From positions 5,084,001 to 5,148,000 of the forward strand of contig NZ_WING01000001.1 in assembly GCF_009793335.1 (NCBI RefSeq): DNA of 64,000 nt, given 5' to 3'. The position numbers and the translations under genes are program-made. How positions within the stretch are numbered: the stretch's first letter is position 1; each line of letters opens with the position of its first letter. Below, one piece after another: positions 29,371-39,689 of this stretch. This DNA is from Actinomadura sp. J1-007 (GTDB lineage Bacteria > Actinomycetota > Actinomycetes > Streptosporangiales > Streptosporangiaceae). Under the pieces are notes generated by a model. It was not told where the DNA came from. It saw nothing but the letters and a program-made list of their open reading frames with translations, and did not search any database.

Positions 29371-30499
29371 TCACCTCGGCTTGCGGCCCAGGACGACCGT
29401 GTGGCCGTCGTGGTCCTGGAGCGGGATCGCCTCGACGTCCTCGAAGCCCGCCTCGGCCAGCCAGCCCGTGCACTCCTCGGCGGTGTACCCGGAGCCGCCG
29501 ACGCTGAGCGTCATCGCGAGGCTCAGCATCAGCGGGTTCAGCCGCTCGCGGCCCGCGTCGATCATCAGGTCGTGCACCAGGAACGCGCCGCCGGGCAGCA
29601 CCGCGTCGTACGCCTTGGCGATGACGGTCCTGCGCTGATCGGTCGTCCAGTTGTGCAGCGCGTGCCCGCACAGCAGCACGTCGCCCTCGGGCAGCGGGTT
29701 CTCGAACCAGTCGCCGCCCTGGTAGCGGGCCCGGCCGGCGACGCCGAGCCGTTCCATGTGCTCGTGGAACAGCGGCTCGATCGGCGGCATGTCGAACACG
29801 GTGGCGGTGAGGTGCGGGTGCGCCTCCAGCAGGATGCCCGCGGTGTTGCCGCGCGCGCCGCCGAGGTCGACCAGCGTCCGCCACTGCGACCAGTCGACGC
29901 GGCGGCTGATCTCCCAGGCGATCTCGCTGCTCAGCGAGTCCTGCGCCTCCATGAACATGCGCTGGAGGTCCACGTTGGCGTAGGTGTGCTCGAAGAACTC
30001 CGAGCCCTCCTTCTGCACGGCCTCCGCGCCGTTCCGCGCGCCCTGCCCGGCGCTCTGCCCGGCGTCCGGCCCGGCGCCGTTCGGCGCGGGCGGGCCGGGC
30101 GGCGGGCCTGCGGCGCGGGCGGCTTGCCGGTGCGCAGCATCTCGGCGAGCCCGTCCCAGGTGGGGCGCATGAAGTTGTCGACGAAGGTGAGGTAGTGGCC
30201 CATGTAGTAGCGCTTGCCGGGGACGAGGTAGAAGTCGGACTCGGCGGTGTTGGCGTACCGGCCGCCGTCGCGCCGCTCCAGCAGCCCGAGGGCCACCAGG
30301 GCGTCCAGGAAGTCGTGCAGGGCCGGGGGCTTCAGGCCGAGGCCCTCGCCCAGCTCGGCGCGCGTCGCCGGGCCGTCCGCGAGCCGCGCGAACACCCCAG
30401 CTCGGACGCCGTCATGATCAGCTTGGTCTGCCAGAAGGCGGTGCTCAGCTCGTAGACCTTCGCGGGCGCGAAGGGCGGGGCCGTCGTGGGGGTCGTCAT
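29371..30499 (-). CDS. SAM-dependent O-methyltransferase (two frameshifts)
   Basis: The corrected product has about 376 residues. It starts at ATG 30499 (MTTPTTAPPFAPAKVYELST). One base is missing near 30393-30397 (ACACCCCAG) and one near 30120-30130. The N-terminal part is the dimerisation winged helix (ADGPATRAELGEGLGLKPPA). The C-terminal part is the acetylserotonin/TcmO-type catalytic domain (VDLGGARGNTAGILLEAHP, GGDWFENPLPEGDVLLCGHA, LHNWTTDQRRTVI). A Gly/Pro/Ala-rich insertion of about 35 residues separates the two, which is unusual. Likely methylates a phenolic hydroxyl. Paralogous to 50803-51834. Confidence 0.85.
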
Positions 30500-30541
30500 C
30501 GGGAGGACTCCTTGTCCGGTCGGAACGGGGCGGGGGGTCCG

Positions 30542-31084
30542 CTACTCGTGCCAGGCGGACCACCATTGGAGGTCGGTGTTGAGAGAGCGGTAGCCGCCGC
30601 CGAAGAACACCAGCGGCTCGGCGTGGTCGTCCGGCGCGGTCTCCAGCGCGACGACCCTGCCGAGCACGATGTCGTGGTCGCCGGCGGGGATCGGGCGCGG
30701 TTCGACGCATTCCAGGACGGCCAGCGCGCTCGGCAGCAGCGGCACGCCGGTCTCCCCGTACCGGGGCTCGATCGCGTCGAAGCGGTCGAAGCCGGGGCTG
30801 GCGAAGCGCCAGCTCAGCGAGAGCTGGCCCTCGCGCAGGATGTTGACCGCGAAGCCGTCCGCCCCGGTGAACACCGGGTGCAGGCGCGAGCGGCGGTCGA
30901 CGCAGAACAGCACGAGCGGCGGGTCGAGCGAGACGGAGGTGAGCGAGTTCACCGTCATCCCGATCGGCGTCCCGTCGGGCGCGGCGGCGGTCACGACGGC
31001 CACGCCGGTGGCGAAGCGGCCGAGCGCCGCGCGGAGGGCGCGCGGGTGGAGGGCGTCCAACGTCCGCGATTCAGGGGTTCGCAT
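30542..31084 (-). CDS. Flavin reductase (NADH:FMN/FAD type)
   Basis: 180 residues. [40 protein letters not shown] (flavin-binding barrel) and [20 protein letters not shown] are characteristic of HpaC/ActVB-like flavin reductases. It would supply reduced flavin to the two halogenases or to a two-component monooxygenase. ATG 31084, preceded on its strand by CGGGAGGCC. It is transcribed in the same direction as the O-methyltransferase 42 bases downstream. Confidence 0.9.
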   Translation of the reverse strand: MRTPESRTLDALHPRALRAALGRFATGVAVVTAAAPDGTPIGMTVNSLTSVSLDPPLVLFCVDRRSRLHPVFTGADGFAVNILREGQLSLSWRFASPGFDRFDAIEPRYGETGVPLLPSALAVLECVEPRPIPAGDHDIVLGRVVALETAPDDHAEPLVFFGGGYRSLNTDLQWWSAWHE

Positions 31085-31293
31085 GGGCCTCCCGTTTCCG
31101 GGCGGTTGGGGTCCGTCCCGGCCAGGGTTCCGCCGCGGGCTCGAAGAACGCTCGGAGAACGCCGGTAGGCGCGATCGGGCCCCGCCGGGACGGGACGGGG
31201 CTTCCAGCGCTTCTGCATCGCCGGTCAAGCGGGGGCGCGCAGCCTGGGGCGGTGATGCCCGCCACGGGGCTGTCTGGTGAAGGAGCCGTTTAC

Positions 31294-31712
31294 GTGTCCA
31301 CATCGCGTGCTCAGAAGGTGACGGCAGCGGATGTCACCCCCAACCGCCGCCGGGGCGGGGACATCCGCGTTCTGCTGAGCCCCAAGACCGTCAAGTCCAC
31401 CTCCGGGTTCATGGGCGAGCTGACGCTCGAACCCGGCGAGTTCGTCTCCGAGCACCGGCACCCGTACTCCGAGGAGTTCCTGTACGTGGTGCGCGGATCG
31501 GTGCTCATGCGGATCGAGGGGGAGAGCGTCCGGCTCGGCCCCGGCGACTCGCTCATGGTCCCATCAACGACCGGCACCGGCTGGAGAACGACGGCGCCGA
31601 GCAGGCGTTCGCCGTGTTCCACCTCAGCCCGCTCGCCCCGCGGCCCGACCTCGGGCACGTCGACACCGAGCCGCTGCCGCATCCCGGCGAAGTCGCCCCG
31701 AAGGTCGGCTGA
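31294..31712 (+). CDS. TcmJ-like cupin polyketide cyclase (frameshifted)
   Basis: The corrected length is 139 residues. One C is missing in ATGGTCCCATCAAC near 31560; restoring it replaces a run-on into the ketosynthase frame by [20 protein letters not shown] and the terminus PGEVAPKVG. The cupin motifs [20 protein letters not shown] and PINDRHRL are those of TcmJ/WhiE-II-type cyclases that sit directly upstream of KS-alpha in spore-pigment and pentangular clusters, as here. GTG start at 31294. The stop is one base before the KS-alpha ATG. Confidence 0.87.
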
Positions 31713-31713
31713 C

Positions 31714-33018
31714 ATGGGACGCGAACGCGGGAACGGCGGTGCGCGCGCGGACGGCGCGCGCCGCGTGGCGATCACCGGGCTCGGCGTCGTCGCGCCCGGC
31801 GGGATCGGCGCCAAGGCGTTCTGGGAGATGATGACGGCCGGACGGACGGCGACGCGCACGATCTCGCTGTTCGACGCGTCCGGCTTCCGGTCCCGGGTCG
31901 CCGCCGAATGCGACTTCGACCCGGCCGCGCACGGCCTGACGCCGCAGGAGGTCCGCCGGATGGACCGGGCCGCCCAGCTCGGCTCGGTCGCGGCGGACGA
32001 GGCGATCGCCGACAGCGGCCTCGACTGGGACGCGCTCGCGCCCGAGCGGATCGGCGTCAGCCTCGGCAGCGCGGTCGGCTGCACGATGGGGCTGGAGCAG
32101 GAGTACATCGTCCTCAGCGACGGCGGCCGGCAGTGGGAGGTCGACCACGCGTACGGCGTCCCGCAGCTCTACGGCTACATGGCCCCGAGCACGCTCGCGG
32201 TCGAGGTCGCCTGGCGGGCCGCCGCCGAGGGCCCGGTCTCGCTGATCTCGACGGGCTGCACGTCCGGGCTCGACGCCGTCGCGCACGGCGCGCAGCTCGT
32301 CCGCGAGGGCAGCGCCGACGTCGTCGTCGCGGGCGCCACCGACGCGCCGATCTCCCCGATCACCTCGGGCTGCTTCGACGCGATCAAGGCGACCACGCCG
32401 AACAACGCCGACCCCGGGCACGCCTCGCGGCCGTTCGACCGGGACCGGGACGGGTTCGTGCTCGGCGAGGGGTCGGCGGTGTTCGTCCTGGAGGACCTGG
32501 CGGCGGCCCGCGCCCGCGACGCGCACGTGTACGCCGAGGTCGCCGGGTTCGCCAGCCGCAGCAACGCCTTCCACATGACCGGCCTCAAGCCGGACGGCCG
32601 GGAGATGGCCGAGGCCATCACCGTCGCGATGCGGCAGGCGCGGCTGGACCCGTCCGACATCGACTACATCAACGCGCACGGCTCGGGCACCAAGCAGAAC
32701 GACCGGCACGAGACCGCCGCGTTCAAGCGCAGCCTCGGCGGGCGCGCCTACGAGGTCCCGGTCAGCTCGATCAAGTCGATGATCGGGCACTCGCTCGGCG
32801 CGATCGGCTCCATCGAGGTCGCCGCCAGCGCCCTCGCGATCGAGCACGACGTCGTCCCGCCGACCGCGAACCTGCACCACGCCGACCCCGAGTGCGACCT
32901 GGACTACGTGCCGCTCACCGCGCGCGACCACCGGACCGACGTCGTGCTCAGCGTCGGCAGCGGCTTCGGCGGGTTCCAGACCGCCATGCTGCTGGCCCGT
33001 CCGGGCGAGGCGGCGTGA
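31714..33018 (+). CDS. Type II PKS ketosynthase alpha (KS-alpha)
   Basis: 434 residues. Catalytic triad regions are present: active-site Cys182 in [12 protein letters not shown], His in [15 protein letters not shown] (about residue 319) and the second His in [13 protein letters not shown] (about 355). It condenses malonyl units on the ACP (7745) together with KS-beta. The upstream cupin cyclase order and the downstream coupling (GTGA overlap with KS-beta at 33015) are classical. The hydrophilic N-terminal leader ([14 protein letters not shown]) is slightly longer than in most family members. Confidence 0.97.
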   Translation: MGRERGNGGARADGARRVAITGLGVVAPGGIGAKAFWEMMTAGRTATRTISLFDASGFRSRVAAECDFDPAAHGLTPQEVRRMDRAAQLGSVAADEAIADSGLDWDALAPERIGVSLGSAVGCTMGLEQEYIVLSDGGRQWEVDHAYGVPQLYGYMAPSTLAVEVAWRAAAEGPVSLISTGCTSGLDAVAHGAQLVREGSADVVVAGATDAPISPITSGCFDAIKATTPNNADPGHASRPFDRDRDGFVLGEGSAVFVLEDLAAARARDAHVYAEVAGFASRSNAFHMTGLKPDGREMAEAITVAMRQARLDPSDIDYINAHGSGTKQNDRHETAAFKRSLGGRAYEVPVSSIKSMIGHSLGAIGSIEVAASALAIEHDVVPPTANLHHADPECDLDYVPLTARDHRTDVVLSVGSGFGGFQTAMLLARPGEAA

Positions 33019-34223
33019 GCGCGCCGGTCGTCACGGGCCTCGGCGCCGTCACCCCGCTCGGGCTCGGCGCGGACGAGCACTGGCAGGCGACGCTCCTCGG
33101 CCGGCGCGCGCTCGCGCCGATCACGCGGTTCGACCCGTCGTCCTACCCCGTCCGGCTGGCGGGCGAGGTGCGCGACTTCGTCGCCCGCGACCACGTGCCG
33201 TCCCGCGTCATCCCGCAGACCGACCACTGGACCCACATGGGTCTCGCGGCGGCGCGGATGGCGCTGGAGGACGCCTCGATCGAGCCCGGCGACGTGCCCG
33301 AGTACGAGATGGCGGTCGTCACCGCCAGCTCGTCCGGCGGCACCGAGTTCGGGCAGCGCGAGATGGTCAACCTGTGGGACCGCGGGCCCGGGTTCGTCGG
33401 CGCGTACCAGTCGATCGCGTGGTTCTACGCCGCGACCACGGGCCAGATCTCGATCCGGCACGGGATGCGCGGCCCCTGCGGCGTGATCGCGACCGAGCAG
33501 GCGGGCGGGCTCGACGCGCTCGCGCACGCGCGCCGGCTGCTGCGCGACGGGACCCGGATGGTGGTGAGCGGCGGCGCCGACGCCTCGCTGTGCCCGTACG
33601 GGCTGGTCGCGCAGCTCAGCTCGGGGCGGCTGAGCGCCCGCGCCGACCCGGACCGCGCGTACGTGCCGTTCGACCCGGAGGCGTGCGGCTACGTCCCGGG
33701 CGAGGGCGGCGCGCTGATGATCGTGGAGGACGCGGAGCGGGCCGCGGCGCGCGGCGCGCACGTGTACGGCGAGATCGCCGGGTACGGCGTCACGTTCGAC
33801 CCGCCGCCCGGCTCGGACCGCCCGCCTGGGCTGCGCCGCGCGGTCGAGAACGCCCTGGGGGACGCGGGCCTCGCGCCCGCCGACGTGGACGTGGTGTTCG
33901 CCGACGCGATGGGCGTGCCGGAGCTGGACCGGGTGGAGGCGGGCGTCCTGACCGCCGTGTTCGGGCCGCGGGGCGTGCCGGTCACCGCGCCGAAGACGAT
34001 GATCGGCCGGCTGTACGCGGGCGGCGCGGCGCTCGACGCGGTGACCGCGCTGCTGGCGATCCGGGACGGGGTGATCCCGCCGACCGTGGGCGTCCGCGCC
34101 GCGCCGGAGGGCCTCGACCTGGTCCTCGGCGAGGCCCGCGACGCGCCGGTCCGCACGGCTCTGGTCGTCGCGCGCGGCTACGGCGGCTTCAACTCGGCGC
34201 TGGTCGTCCGCGCGGCCGGCTGA
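33015..34223 (+). CDS. Type II PKS chain length factor (KS-beta)
   Basis: 402 residues. It is homologous to KS-alpha, but the active-site cysteine is replaced by Gln162 in [12 protein letters not shown], the defining change of chain length factors, which decarboxylate malonyl-ACP and set chain length. The C-terminal [20 protein letters not shown] retains the fold. The exact chain length cannot be read by eye; the surrounding cyclases suggest a long (C24-C26 pentangular) chain, which is inference. The GTG start overlaps KS-alpha by four bases. Confidence 0.97.
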   Translation: MSAPVVTGLGAVTPLGLGADEHWQATLLGRRALAPITRFDPSSYPVRLAGEVRDFVARDHVPSRVIPQTDHWTHMGLAAARMALEDASIEPGDVPEYEMAVVTASSSGGTEFGQREMVNLWDRGPGFVGAYQSIAWFYAATTGQISIRHGMRGPCGVIATEQAGGLDALAHARRLLRDGTRMVVSGGADASLCPYGLVAQLSSGRLSARADPDRAYVPFDPEACGYVPGEGGALMIVEDAERAAARGAHVYGEIAGYGVTFDPPPGSDRPPGLRRAVENALGDAGLAPADVDVVFADAMGVPELDRVEAGVLTAVFGPRGVPVTAPKTMIGRLYAGGAALDAVTALLAIRDGVIPPTVGVRAAPEGLDLVLGEARDAPVRTALVVARGYGGFNSALVVRAAG

Positions 34224-34283
34224 CCCCCATCGGCTGGTCCGATCGGGTGAACGCGGAACCGGAACGAAGGAAGGAGCGCGGAG

Positions 34284-34742
34284 GTGTCCGAGATCCTGAT
34301 GCTGGTCGCCCTGCTGGGGAACGCCGTGGCGGTGGGGGTGTTCTGCGCGACCGTGCTGGGCGGCGTCCCGCTGCTGCTGGCGCTGCCCGGCGAGCAGTAC
34401 GTGCACGCGCACGGCTTCCTCGCCACCCGGTACGACCCGTTCATGCCGATCACGATCCTGGTGACGTCGCTGTCGGACCTCGCCCTCGTGGCGGCGGGCC
34501 CGGGGGCGGCGGTGCGGGTGCTCGGCGGCGCGGCCGGGCTGCTGATGGTCTCGGTGATCACGGTGTCGCTGACCAAGAACGTGCCGATCAACCACTGGGT
34601 CGCCGCGCAGGACCCGGGCGCGCTGCCGGACGACTGGACCGAGCGGCGCAGCCGGTGGCGGCGGTGGAACGCGATCCGCTCGGGCCTCGCCGGCTCGGCG
34701 CTCGCGGTGAACCTGGCGGCGGCGTTCGTCACGGTGCTGTGA
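34284..34742 (+). CDS. DUF1772 membrane protein, anthrone-oxygenase-like (3 of 3)
   Basis: 152 residues with four hydrophobic helices (ILMLVALLGNAVAVGVFCAT; ITILVTSLSDLALVAAGPGA; GLLMVSVITVSLTKNVPINH; LAGSALAVNLAAAFV). The family loop ALPGEQYVHAHGFLATRYDP is close in pattern to the copy at 18197. It lies in the minimal PKS operon 60 bases after KS-beta, which supports an early ring oxidation (anthrone to quinone). GTG start at 34284 after AAGGAGCGCGGAG. Confidence 0.83.
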   Translation: MSEILMLVALLGNAVAVGVFCATVLGGVPLLLALPGEQYVHAHGFLATRYDPFMPITILVTSLSDLALVAAGPGAAVRVLGGAAGLLMVSVITVSLTKNVPINHWVAAQDPGALPDDWTERRSRWRRWNAIRSGLAGSALAVNLAAAFVTVL

Positions 34743-34785
34743 CAACGGGTCACTAATTTCTGACCTAATCGAAAAACGCGAGGCA

Positions 34786-34819
34786 GCGCCACCGTCAAGG
34801 GCGGTGGCGCGGCCTTTTT
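34786..34819 (+). terminator. Rho-independent terminator
   Basis: GCGCCACC / GGTGGCGC stem, 9-base loop, followed by GGCCTTTTTC. It ends the cupin-KS-DUF1772 operon. Confidence 0.85.
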
Positions 34820-34837
34820 CCATAAGGAGATCATCTG

Positions 34838-35527
34838 GTGCATGAATCTCCCGAAACGTATACTCGCCGCAGAGTATCCGTTGGCGGGGAGTTCACCGTG
34901 AAACGACGAGTTTCCAATCCGCTCGCGCTCGCAGTGCTCGCCGCATTGTTCGAGCGGTCGATGCACCCGTACGAACTCGCCGCGATGCTCAAGGGGCGCG
35001 GCAAGGAGCAGAGCATCCGCATGAACTACGGCTCCCTCTACACCGTCGTCGACGCGCTCGTGCGGGCCGGCTTCATCGAGCCCGTCGAGACGTTCCGGGA
35101 GGGGCGGCGCCCCGAGCGCACCGTCTACGCGCTGACCGTCTCGGGCCGGGCCGAGCTGAGGGACTGGCTGAGCGAGATCCTGCGCTGCCCGGCCAAGGAG
35201 TACCCGGAGTTCGAGGCGGGCCTGTCGCTGATGCCGGTGCTCCAGCCCGAGGAGGTCCTGCGGCTGCTGCGCGAGCGGGCCGTCGCGCTGGACGAGCGGA
35301 TCGCCGAGGTGCGGTGCTCGATGGAGCAGATGCTCGCTTCGGGAATGCGGCGGCTGTTCATCATCGAGACCGAGTACCATGCGGCTCTGCTCTGCGCCGA
35401 ACGGAGCTGGGTGCACGGGATCATCGCGGAATTCGAGGCGGGGGCGCACGAGGATCTGGACGCGTGGCGCGATTACCACGCGTTGGCACGGGAGACCACC
35501 GGCTCCCGTTCGGGGGAGGGCGCGTGA
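34838..35527 (+). CDS. PadR-family transcriptional regulator
   Basis: 229 residues. The winged helix (NPLALAVLAALFERSMHPYE, MNYGSLYTVVDALVRAGFIE, RTVYALTVSGRAELRDWLSE) is of PadR/VirR type. The C-terminal helical domain (ERAVALDERIAEVRCSMEQM) dimerises. GTG 34838 follows AAGGAGATCATCT; an internal GTG at 34901 gives a shorter version beginning VKRRVSNPLALAV, which aligns better with the PadR at 58911. It precedes the ABC exporter genes and probably represses them until a phenolic ligand binds. Confidence 0.9.
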   Translation: MHESPETYTRRRVSVGGEFTVKRRVSNPLALAVLAALFERSMHPYELAAMLKGRGKEQSIRMNYGSLYTVVDALVRAGFIEPVETFREGRRPERTVYALTVSGRAELRDWLSEILRCPAKEYPEFEAGLSLMPVLQPEEVLRLLRERAVALDERIAEVRCSMEQMLASGMRRLFIIETEYHAALLCAERSWVHGIIAEFEAGAHEDLDAWRDYHALARETTGSRSGEGA

Positions 35528-35590
35528 GAGGCGTCGCGCCCGGCGGTTGGTCATGATCGAAGAGCCGATTGAATCCTCGGGAGTGGGCTG

Positions 35591-36562
35591 ATGAGCTTTG
35601 ACAGCCTGGCCATCGACGTCAAGGACCTGACCAAGATCTATCCCGGCGCCGTGCGCGCCGTGGACGGGGTCTCCTTCACGGTGCAGAGCGGCACCGTGTT
35701 CGGCCTGCTCGGGCCGAACGGCGCCGGCAAGTCGACCATCATCAAGATCCTCACCACGCTGTCGCGGCCGGGCGGCGGCAGCGTCCGGGTGGCGGGCGTG
35801 GACGTGGTCGCCGAGCCGGGCCCGGCCCGCCGGATGATCGGCTGCGTCGCCCAGCAGTCCGGCGTGGACCCGATCGCGACCGGCCGGGAGAACCTCACCC
35901 TCCAGGGCCGGCTGTACGGGCTCGGCGGGCGGCGGCTGCGCACCCAGGTGGACGACCTGCTGGAGCGGTTCGGCCTGAGCGAGTACGCCGACCGTCCCGC
36001 CCGCGCCTGCAACGGCGGGATGCGCCGCCGCCTCGACGTCGCGATGGGCCTGGTGCACGAGCCGCACGTGCTGTTCCTGGACGAGCCCACGACCGGCCTC
36101 GACCCCGAGACCCGCAAGGAGCTGTGGGCCGAGATCTTCGGGATGGCGGCCGTCGGGATCACCGTCGTGCTGTCCACCCACTACCTGGAGGAGGCCGAGG
36201 AGCTGGCCGACACGCTCGGCATCCTCGACCGCGGCAAGCTGGTCGCGATGGGCACGCCCGCGGAGCTGAAGCGCGAGATGCACGGCGACGCGCTGCGGGT
36301 GGAGCTGGTCGAGCCGCCGGGCGAGGCGCGGGTCCGTTCGGCCCTGTCGTGCCTGGAGGGCGTGTGCGACATCGTCGTCGCCGGCAGCGGCCTCAGCGCC
36401 CGCATCGACCCCGGCACCGCGACCGCGCCGGTCGTGCTCGCCGCGCTGGAGTCGGCGGGCGTGCGGGTCGTGTCGCTGACCCTGTCGCCGCCCACGATCG
36501 ACGACGTCTACAGCAGGCACGCCGGGCGGCTGCTGTGCGGGATGCCCGAGGCCCGCCGGTGA
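35591..36562 (+). CDS. ABC transporter ATP-binding protein (DrrA-like)
   Basis: 323 residues. Walker A GPNGAGKST (residues 41-49), signature region CNGGMRRRLDVA (S of LSGG replaced by N, about residue 140), Walker B VLFLDEPTTGLD and switch His in LSTHYLEEAEELAD. The C-terminal extension of about 90 residues is typical of DrrA-type drug-export ATPases. With the permease it would form an efflux pump for the product. Coupled to the permease by a GTGA overlap at 36559. Confidence 0.94.
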   Translation: MSFDSLAIDVKDLTKIYPGAVRAVDGVSFTVQSGTVFGLLGPNGAGKSTIIKILTTLSRPGGGSVRVAGVDVVAEPGPARRMIGCVAQQSGVDPIATGRENLTLQGRLYGLGGRRLRTQVDDLLERFGLSEYADRPARACNGGMRRRLDVAMGLVHEPHVLFLDEPTTGLDPETRKELWAEIFGMAAVGITVVLSTHYLEEAEELADTLGILDRGKLVAMGTPAELKREMHGDALRVELVEPPGEARVRSALSCLEGVCDIVVAGSGLSARIDPGTATAPVVLAALESAGVRVVSLTLSPPTIDDVYSRHAGRLLCGMPEARR

Positions 36563-37347
36563 CCGCCGGGCCGGTGGCGAGCGTCGTCGTCCAGTCGTAC
36601 CACCTGACGGTCCGCGACCTGCGCAACTCGCTGCGCCAGCCGTCGTACGTGCTCGCCGCGCTGATCCAGCCGATCGCCTGGCTGCTGCTGTTCGGCAAGC
36701 TGCTCGGCCCGCTGCTGGAGCACGGCTCCGCCGACGGCTCCTACCTGGCGTTCCTGACGCCGGGGATCGTCGCGATGACGGCGGTGTTCTCCAGCGGGTG
36801 GGCCGGGATGGGCATCGTCGCCGAGATGGAGCACGGCACGCTTAACCGGTTCCTGATCACCCCGGTGCCGCGCGGCGCCCTCGTCACCGGACGGCTCACC
36901 CAGCAGGCCGTCGTGGTGCTCGGGCAGACGCTCATCGTGCTGGCCTTCGGGCTCGCGCTCGGGGCGCGCTTCTCGGGCGGGGTGCTCATCCTCGTGGTGT
37001 TCTTCGCCTGCGTGCTGCTCGGGGCGCTGTCGGTCGCGGCGCTGTCCAACGCGCTCGGCCTGGTGACGCGCCGCCACCAGCGGGTCCTGTCGGTCGGCCA
37101 GTTCCTGCTGCTCCCGCTGGCGTTCCTGTCGGAGATCTTCGTGCCGCGCGACGTGATGCCGGGCTGGATGCGCGCCGTCGCCACCGTCAACCCGGTCAAC
37201 TGGGTCGTCGAGGTCGGCCGGGAGGCCACCCGCGGCGACGTCGGCTGGGCCGGGGTCCTCGACCGCACCTTCGCGCTCCTCGCGCTGACCGCGGCCTGCG
37301 CCTGGCTCTCCGCGATGGCCTTCCGCCACTACCAGCGCCAGGTCTGA
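36559..37347 (+). CDS. ABC-2 type permease (DrrB-like)
   Basis: 262 residues with six predicted membrane helices (SYVLAALIQPIAWLLLFGKL; LTPGIVAMTAVFSSGWAGMG; VVVLGQTLIVLAFGLALGAR; VLILVVFFACVLLGALSVAA; QFLLLPLAFLSEIFVP; TFALLALTAACAWLSAMAF). The ABC-2 signature region near LPLAFLSEIFVPRDVMPGWM is present. Partner of the preceding ATPase; together they probably export the polyketide. Confidence 0.92.
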   Translation: MTAGPVASVVVQSYHLTVRDLRNSLRQPSYVLAALIQPIAWLLLFGKLLGPLLEHGSADGSYLAFLTPGIVAMTAVFSSGWAGMGIVAEMEHGTLNRFLITPVPRGALVTGRLTQQAVVVLGQTLIVLAFGLALGARFSGGVLILVVFFACVLLGALSVAALSNALGLVTRRHQRVLSVGQFLLLPLAFLSEIFVPRDVMPGWMRAVATVNPVNWVVEVGREATRGDVGWAGVLDRTFALLALTAACAWLSAMAFRHYQRQV

Positions 37348-37355
37348 AGGCCGTT

Positions 37356-37401
37356 GGCCGCCCGGTGAGGGCCGCCTGAGGCGGCGCCCCACCGGGCGGC
37401 C
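37356..37401. terminator. Double-stem hairpin between convergent transporter genes
   Basis: Outer stem GGCCGCCCGGTG / CACCGGGCGGCC enclosing an inner GCCGCC / GGCGGC stem, starting nine bases after the ABC permease stop. No T-run, so efficiency is uncertain. Confidence 0.55.
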
Positions 37402-37426
37402 GACGCGCCGGCTCGGCGCCCCGGGG

Positions 37427-38749
37427 TCAGGCCGCCGCCAGCTCGCGCTCGTCGGAGCGCGGCTCGCGCTGCGACTCCTCGTACTTCTTCGGCAGGGCCA
37501 GCAGGTACAGCGGGAGGGCCGTGGCCGTCGTGATGACGGCGACCATCACCAGCATCGCGAAGACCTGGTGCGTGATCATCCCCTGCGCCAGGCCGATGTT
37601 GATGAAGATGAGGATCATCAGCCCGCGCGCGTTCATCAGCGAGCCCACCGCGTACGACTCGCGCCAGCCGAACCCGAGCCCGCGCATCGCGAACGCGCAG
37701 CCGAAGTACTTGCCCGCGAACCCGGCGGCGAGGATCGCGGCGAACGACAGCAGCATCGTGCCGCCGCCGAGGCCGCTCAGCTCGGTGTTCAGCCCGGAGA
37801 AGGTGAAGAAGACCGGCAGCAGGAGGGTGGACACCACGTCCATCATCCGGCCGTGCACCATCTGCCGGAACGCCGGGTCGCGCGGCATCGCCAGGCCCGC
37901 GATGAACCCGCCGAACACCGAGTAGATCCCGATCCAGTCGGTCAGCCAGCCCGCGGTGAGCGGGACGAGCACGATGACGTACATCGCGCCGTTGGAGACC
38001 TGCCCGGCCGCGAGGACCCGCCGCCCGAAGATCTTCAGGCCGCGCGCCACGACCGTCAGCATCACCAGCACGAACACGACCGACAGGCCGATCGTCTTGG
38101 CCGCGCTGCCGAGGCCGGAGCCGAGGTGCACCGCGCTGAGGACGGCGAGCAGGCACCAGGCCATCGCGTCGTCCACCCCGCCCGCCATCAGGGACAGCCG
38201 GCCGATCCGGGTGTTCTGGAGGTCGCGCTCGTAGAGGATCCGGGCCAGCATGGGGAACGCGGTGATGCACAGGGCGCCGCCGATGAACGCCGCGAACAGC
38301 CACCGGCCGACGTCGTCGCGCGACAGCGTCTCCCACAGCAGCAGGCCGGTGCCCGCGCCGAGCACCATGGCGGGCAGGATGCCGGAGAGCGCGAGGACGG
38401 CGGGCCGCAGCACGCCGAGTTTCTCCCCGCCCTCCCCACCGTGGTCCATGCCGGCCCCCACCAGGAACATGTAGAAGGTCAGCCCGATCGTGCTCAGCAC
38501 GTACAGGATCGGTTTCACCTCCGGGGAGAAGATCTTCGCCTGCGCGTCCGGCCACAGCCAGCCGAACAGCGTCGGGCCGAGCAGGATGCCCGCGACCATC
38601 TCGCCGAGGACGCGGGGCTGCCACAGGCGCTGGGCGATCCGCCCGCACAGCGCCGAGACGATCAGGATGACGACCATGGCCGGGAGGACCTTCAGGACGA
38701 GGTCCAGGTTCTTGTCGGTGCCGGCCGCCGCGATGACGTGAGCGTGCAT
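37427..38749 (-). CDS. Cation/proton antiporter (CPA2, Na+/H+ exchanger family)
   Basis: 440 residues with about 12 hydrophobic segments. PRVLGEMVAGILLGPTLFGW (helix 2), MFLVGAGMDHGG, the ITAFPMLARILYERDL segment and GGVDDAMAWCLLAVLSA (the paired Asp region of CPA2) identify the family. Homologues occur in several antibiotic clusters as putative exporters or pH/ion regulators; the substrate here is not known. Start ATG 38749 with GGAGGTTCG upstream on its strand. Divergent from the SDR at 38989. Confidence 0.88.
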   Translation of the reverse strand: MHAHVIAAAGTDKNLDLVLKVLPAMVVILIVSALCGRIAQRLWQPRVLGEMVAGILLGPTLFGWLWPDAQAKIFSPEVKPILYVLSTIGLTFYMFLVGAGMDHGGEGGEKLGVLRPAVLALSGILPAMVLGAGTGLLLWETLSRDDVGRWLFAAFIGGALCITAFPMLARILYERDLQNTRIGRLSLMAGGVDDAMAWCLLAVLSAVHLGSGLGSAAKTIGLSVVFVLVMLTVVARGLKIFGRRVLAAGQVSNGAMYVIVLVPLTAGWLTDWIGIYSVFGGFIAGLAMPRDPAFRQMVHGRMMDVVSTLLLPVFFTFSGLNTELSGLGGGTMLLSFAAILAAGFAGKYFGCAFAMRGLGFGWRESYAVGSLMNARGLMILIFINIGLAQGMITHQVFAMLVMVAVITTATALPLYLLALPKKYEESQREPRSDERELAAA

Positions 38750-38988
38750 CGAACCTCCGCTGAGGATCAAGGAACGGGTGCCGCGCCCCCGGATCGGGAC
38801 GCGGGCCGCGCTCGTGCTGATGAGCGTCTGAGCGGCAAGTCGCGGCGTGTTGGAGGGACGCTCGCGGCGGTGGTCGCGGCGCGTCCGCGAGCGCTCCTCC
38901 AGTACGGGTCGAGCCGCCGGGGCCACCCTTCGCAAGAGCGCACGCGCGGCGGGCGCGGCGCGGCGCCTGGCGACGGAGGGCTTTCCGC

Positions 38989-39689
38989 ATGGACCACCAC
39001 AACGGGCGGCCCGGCCGCTCACCGCTCTCATCACGGGCGCGAACCGCGGCATCGGCCGCGCGGTCGCGAGGGAGCTGCACGGCCGCGGCCTGCGCGTGGT
39101 CGTCACCGCGCGCGACGCCGCCGAAGCGAGCGCGACGGCCGCCGACCTCGGGCCGGGCGCGCGCGGGCTCGCGCTGGACGTGACCGACCCGGGCGGGCCC
39201 GCGCGCGCCGCCGCCGTGGCCGGCCGGGTGGACGTGCTGGTGTGCAACGCGGGCGTCCTGCTGGACGCCGGGGCCGACCCGCTGTCGGTGTCGCTGGACC
39301 TGGTCGAGCGGACCCTGAACGTCAACCTGCTCGGGACGTGGCGGGTCGCGCAGGCGTTCGTGCCGGCCATGGTGCGGCGCGGGTGGGGCCGGGTGGCCGT
39401 CGTGTCCAGCGGCACCACCGCCGAGTTCGGCGGGCGGCTGTTCGCGGGGACGCCCGGCTACTCGATCTCCAAGAGCGCGCTGAACGGGCTCGTCTCGCTG
39501 CTGGCCGCCCAGACCGAGGGCACGGGCGTGCTGGTGAACGCGGTGAACCCGGGGCGCGTCCGGACCCGGATGATGCCCGGCCAGGAACGGCTGCCCGAGG
39601 ACGCCGCCCCGTTCATCGCGGACGTCGCGACCCTGCCGGACGGCGGGCCGACCGGCGGGTTCCTCACCGAGCAGCGCGACCGGGCCTGA
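38989..39689 (+). CDS. SDR oxidoreductase (frameshifted)
   Basis: The corrected length is 233 residues. ATG 38989 follows GGAGGGCTTTCCGC. One base is missing soon after (GGGCGGCCCGGCCGC), after which LTALITGANRGIGRAVAREL, VDVLVCNAGVLLDAGADPLS and the catalytic YSISKSALNGLVSLLA are continuous. It is short, of the carbonyl-reductase-like SDR type, and ends without the usual GG motif. Probably a polyketide or quinone reductase. It is followed 121 bases later by another SDR. Confidence 0.83.

Noticed and set aside
31294-33018. A single open frame joining the cupin and KS-alpha
   Set aside because: The cupin C-terminus is in another frame after one missing base; the apparent fusion residues ([11 protein letters not shown]...) are out-of-frame translation. 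KS-alpha has its own ATG at 31714.
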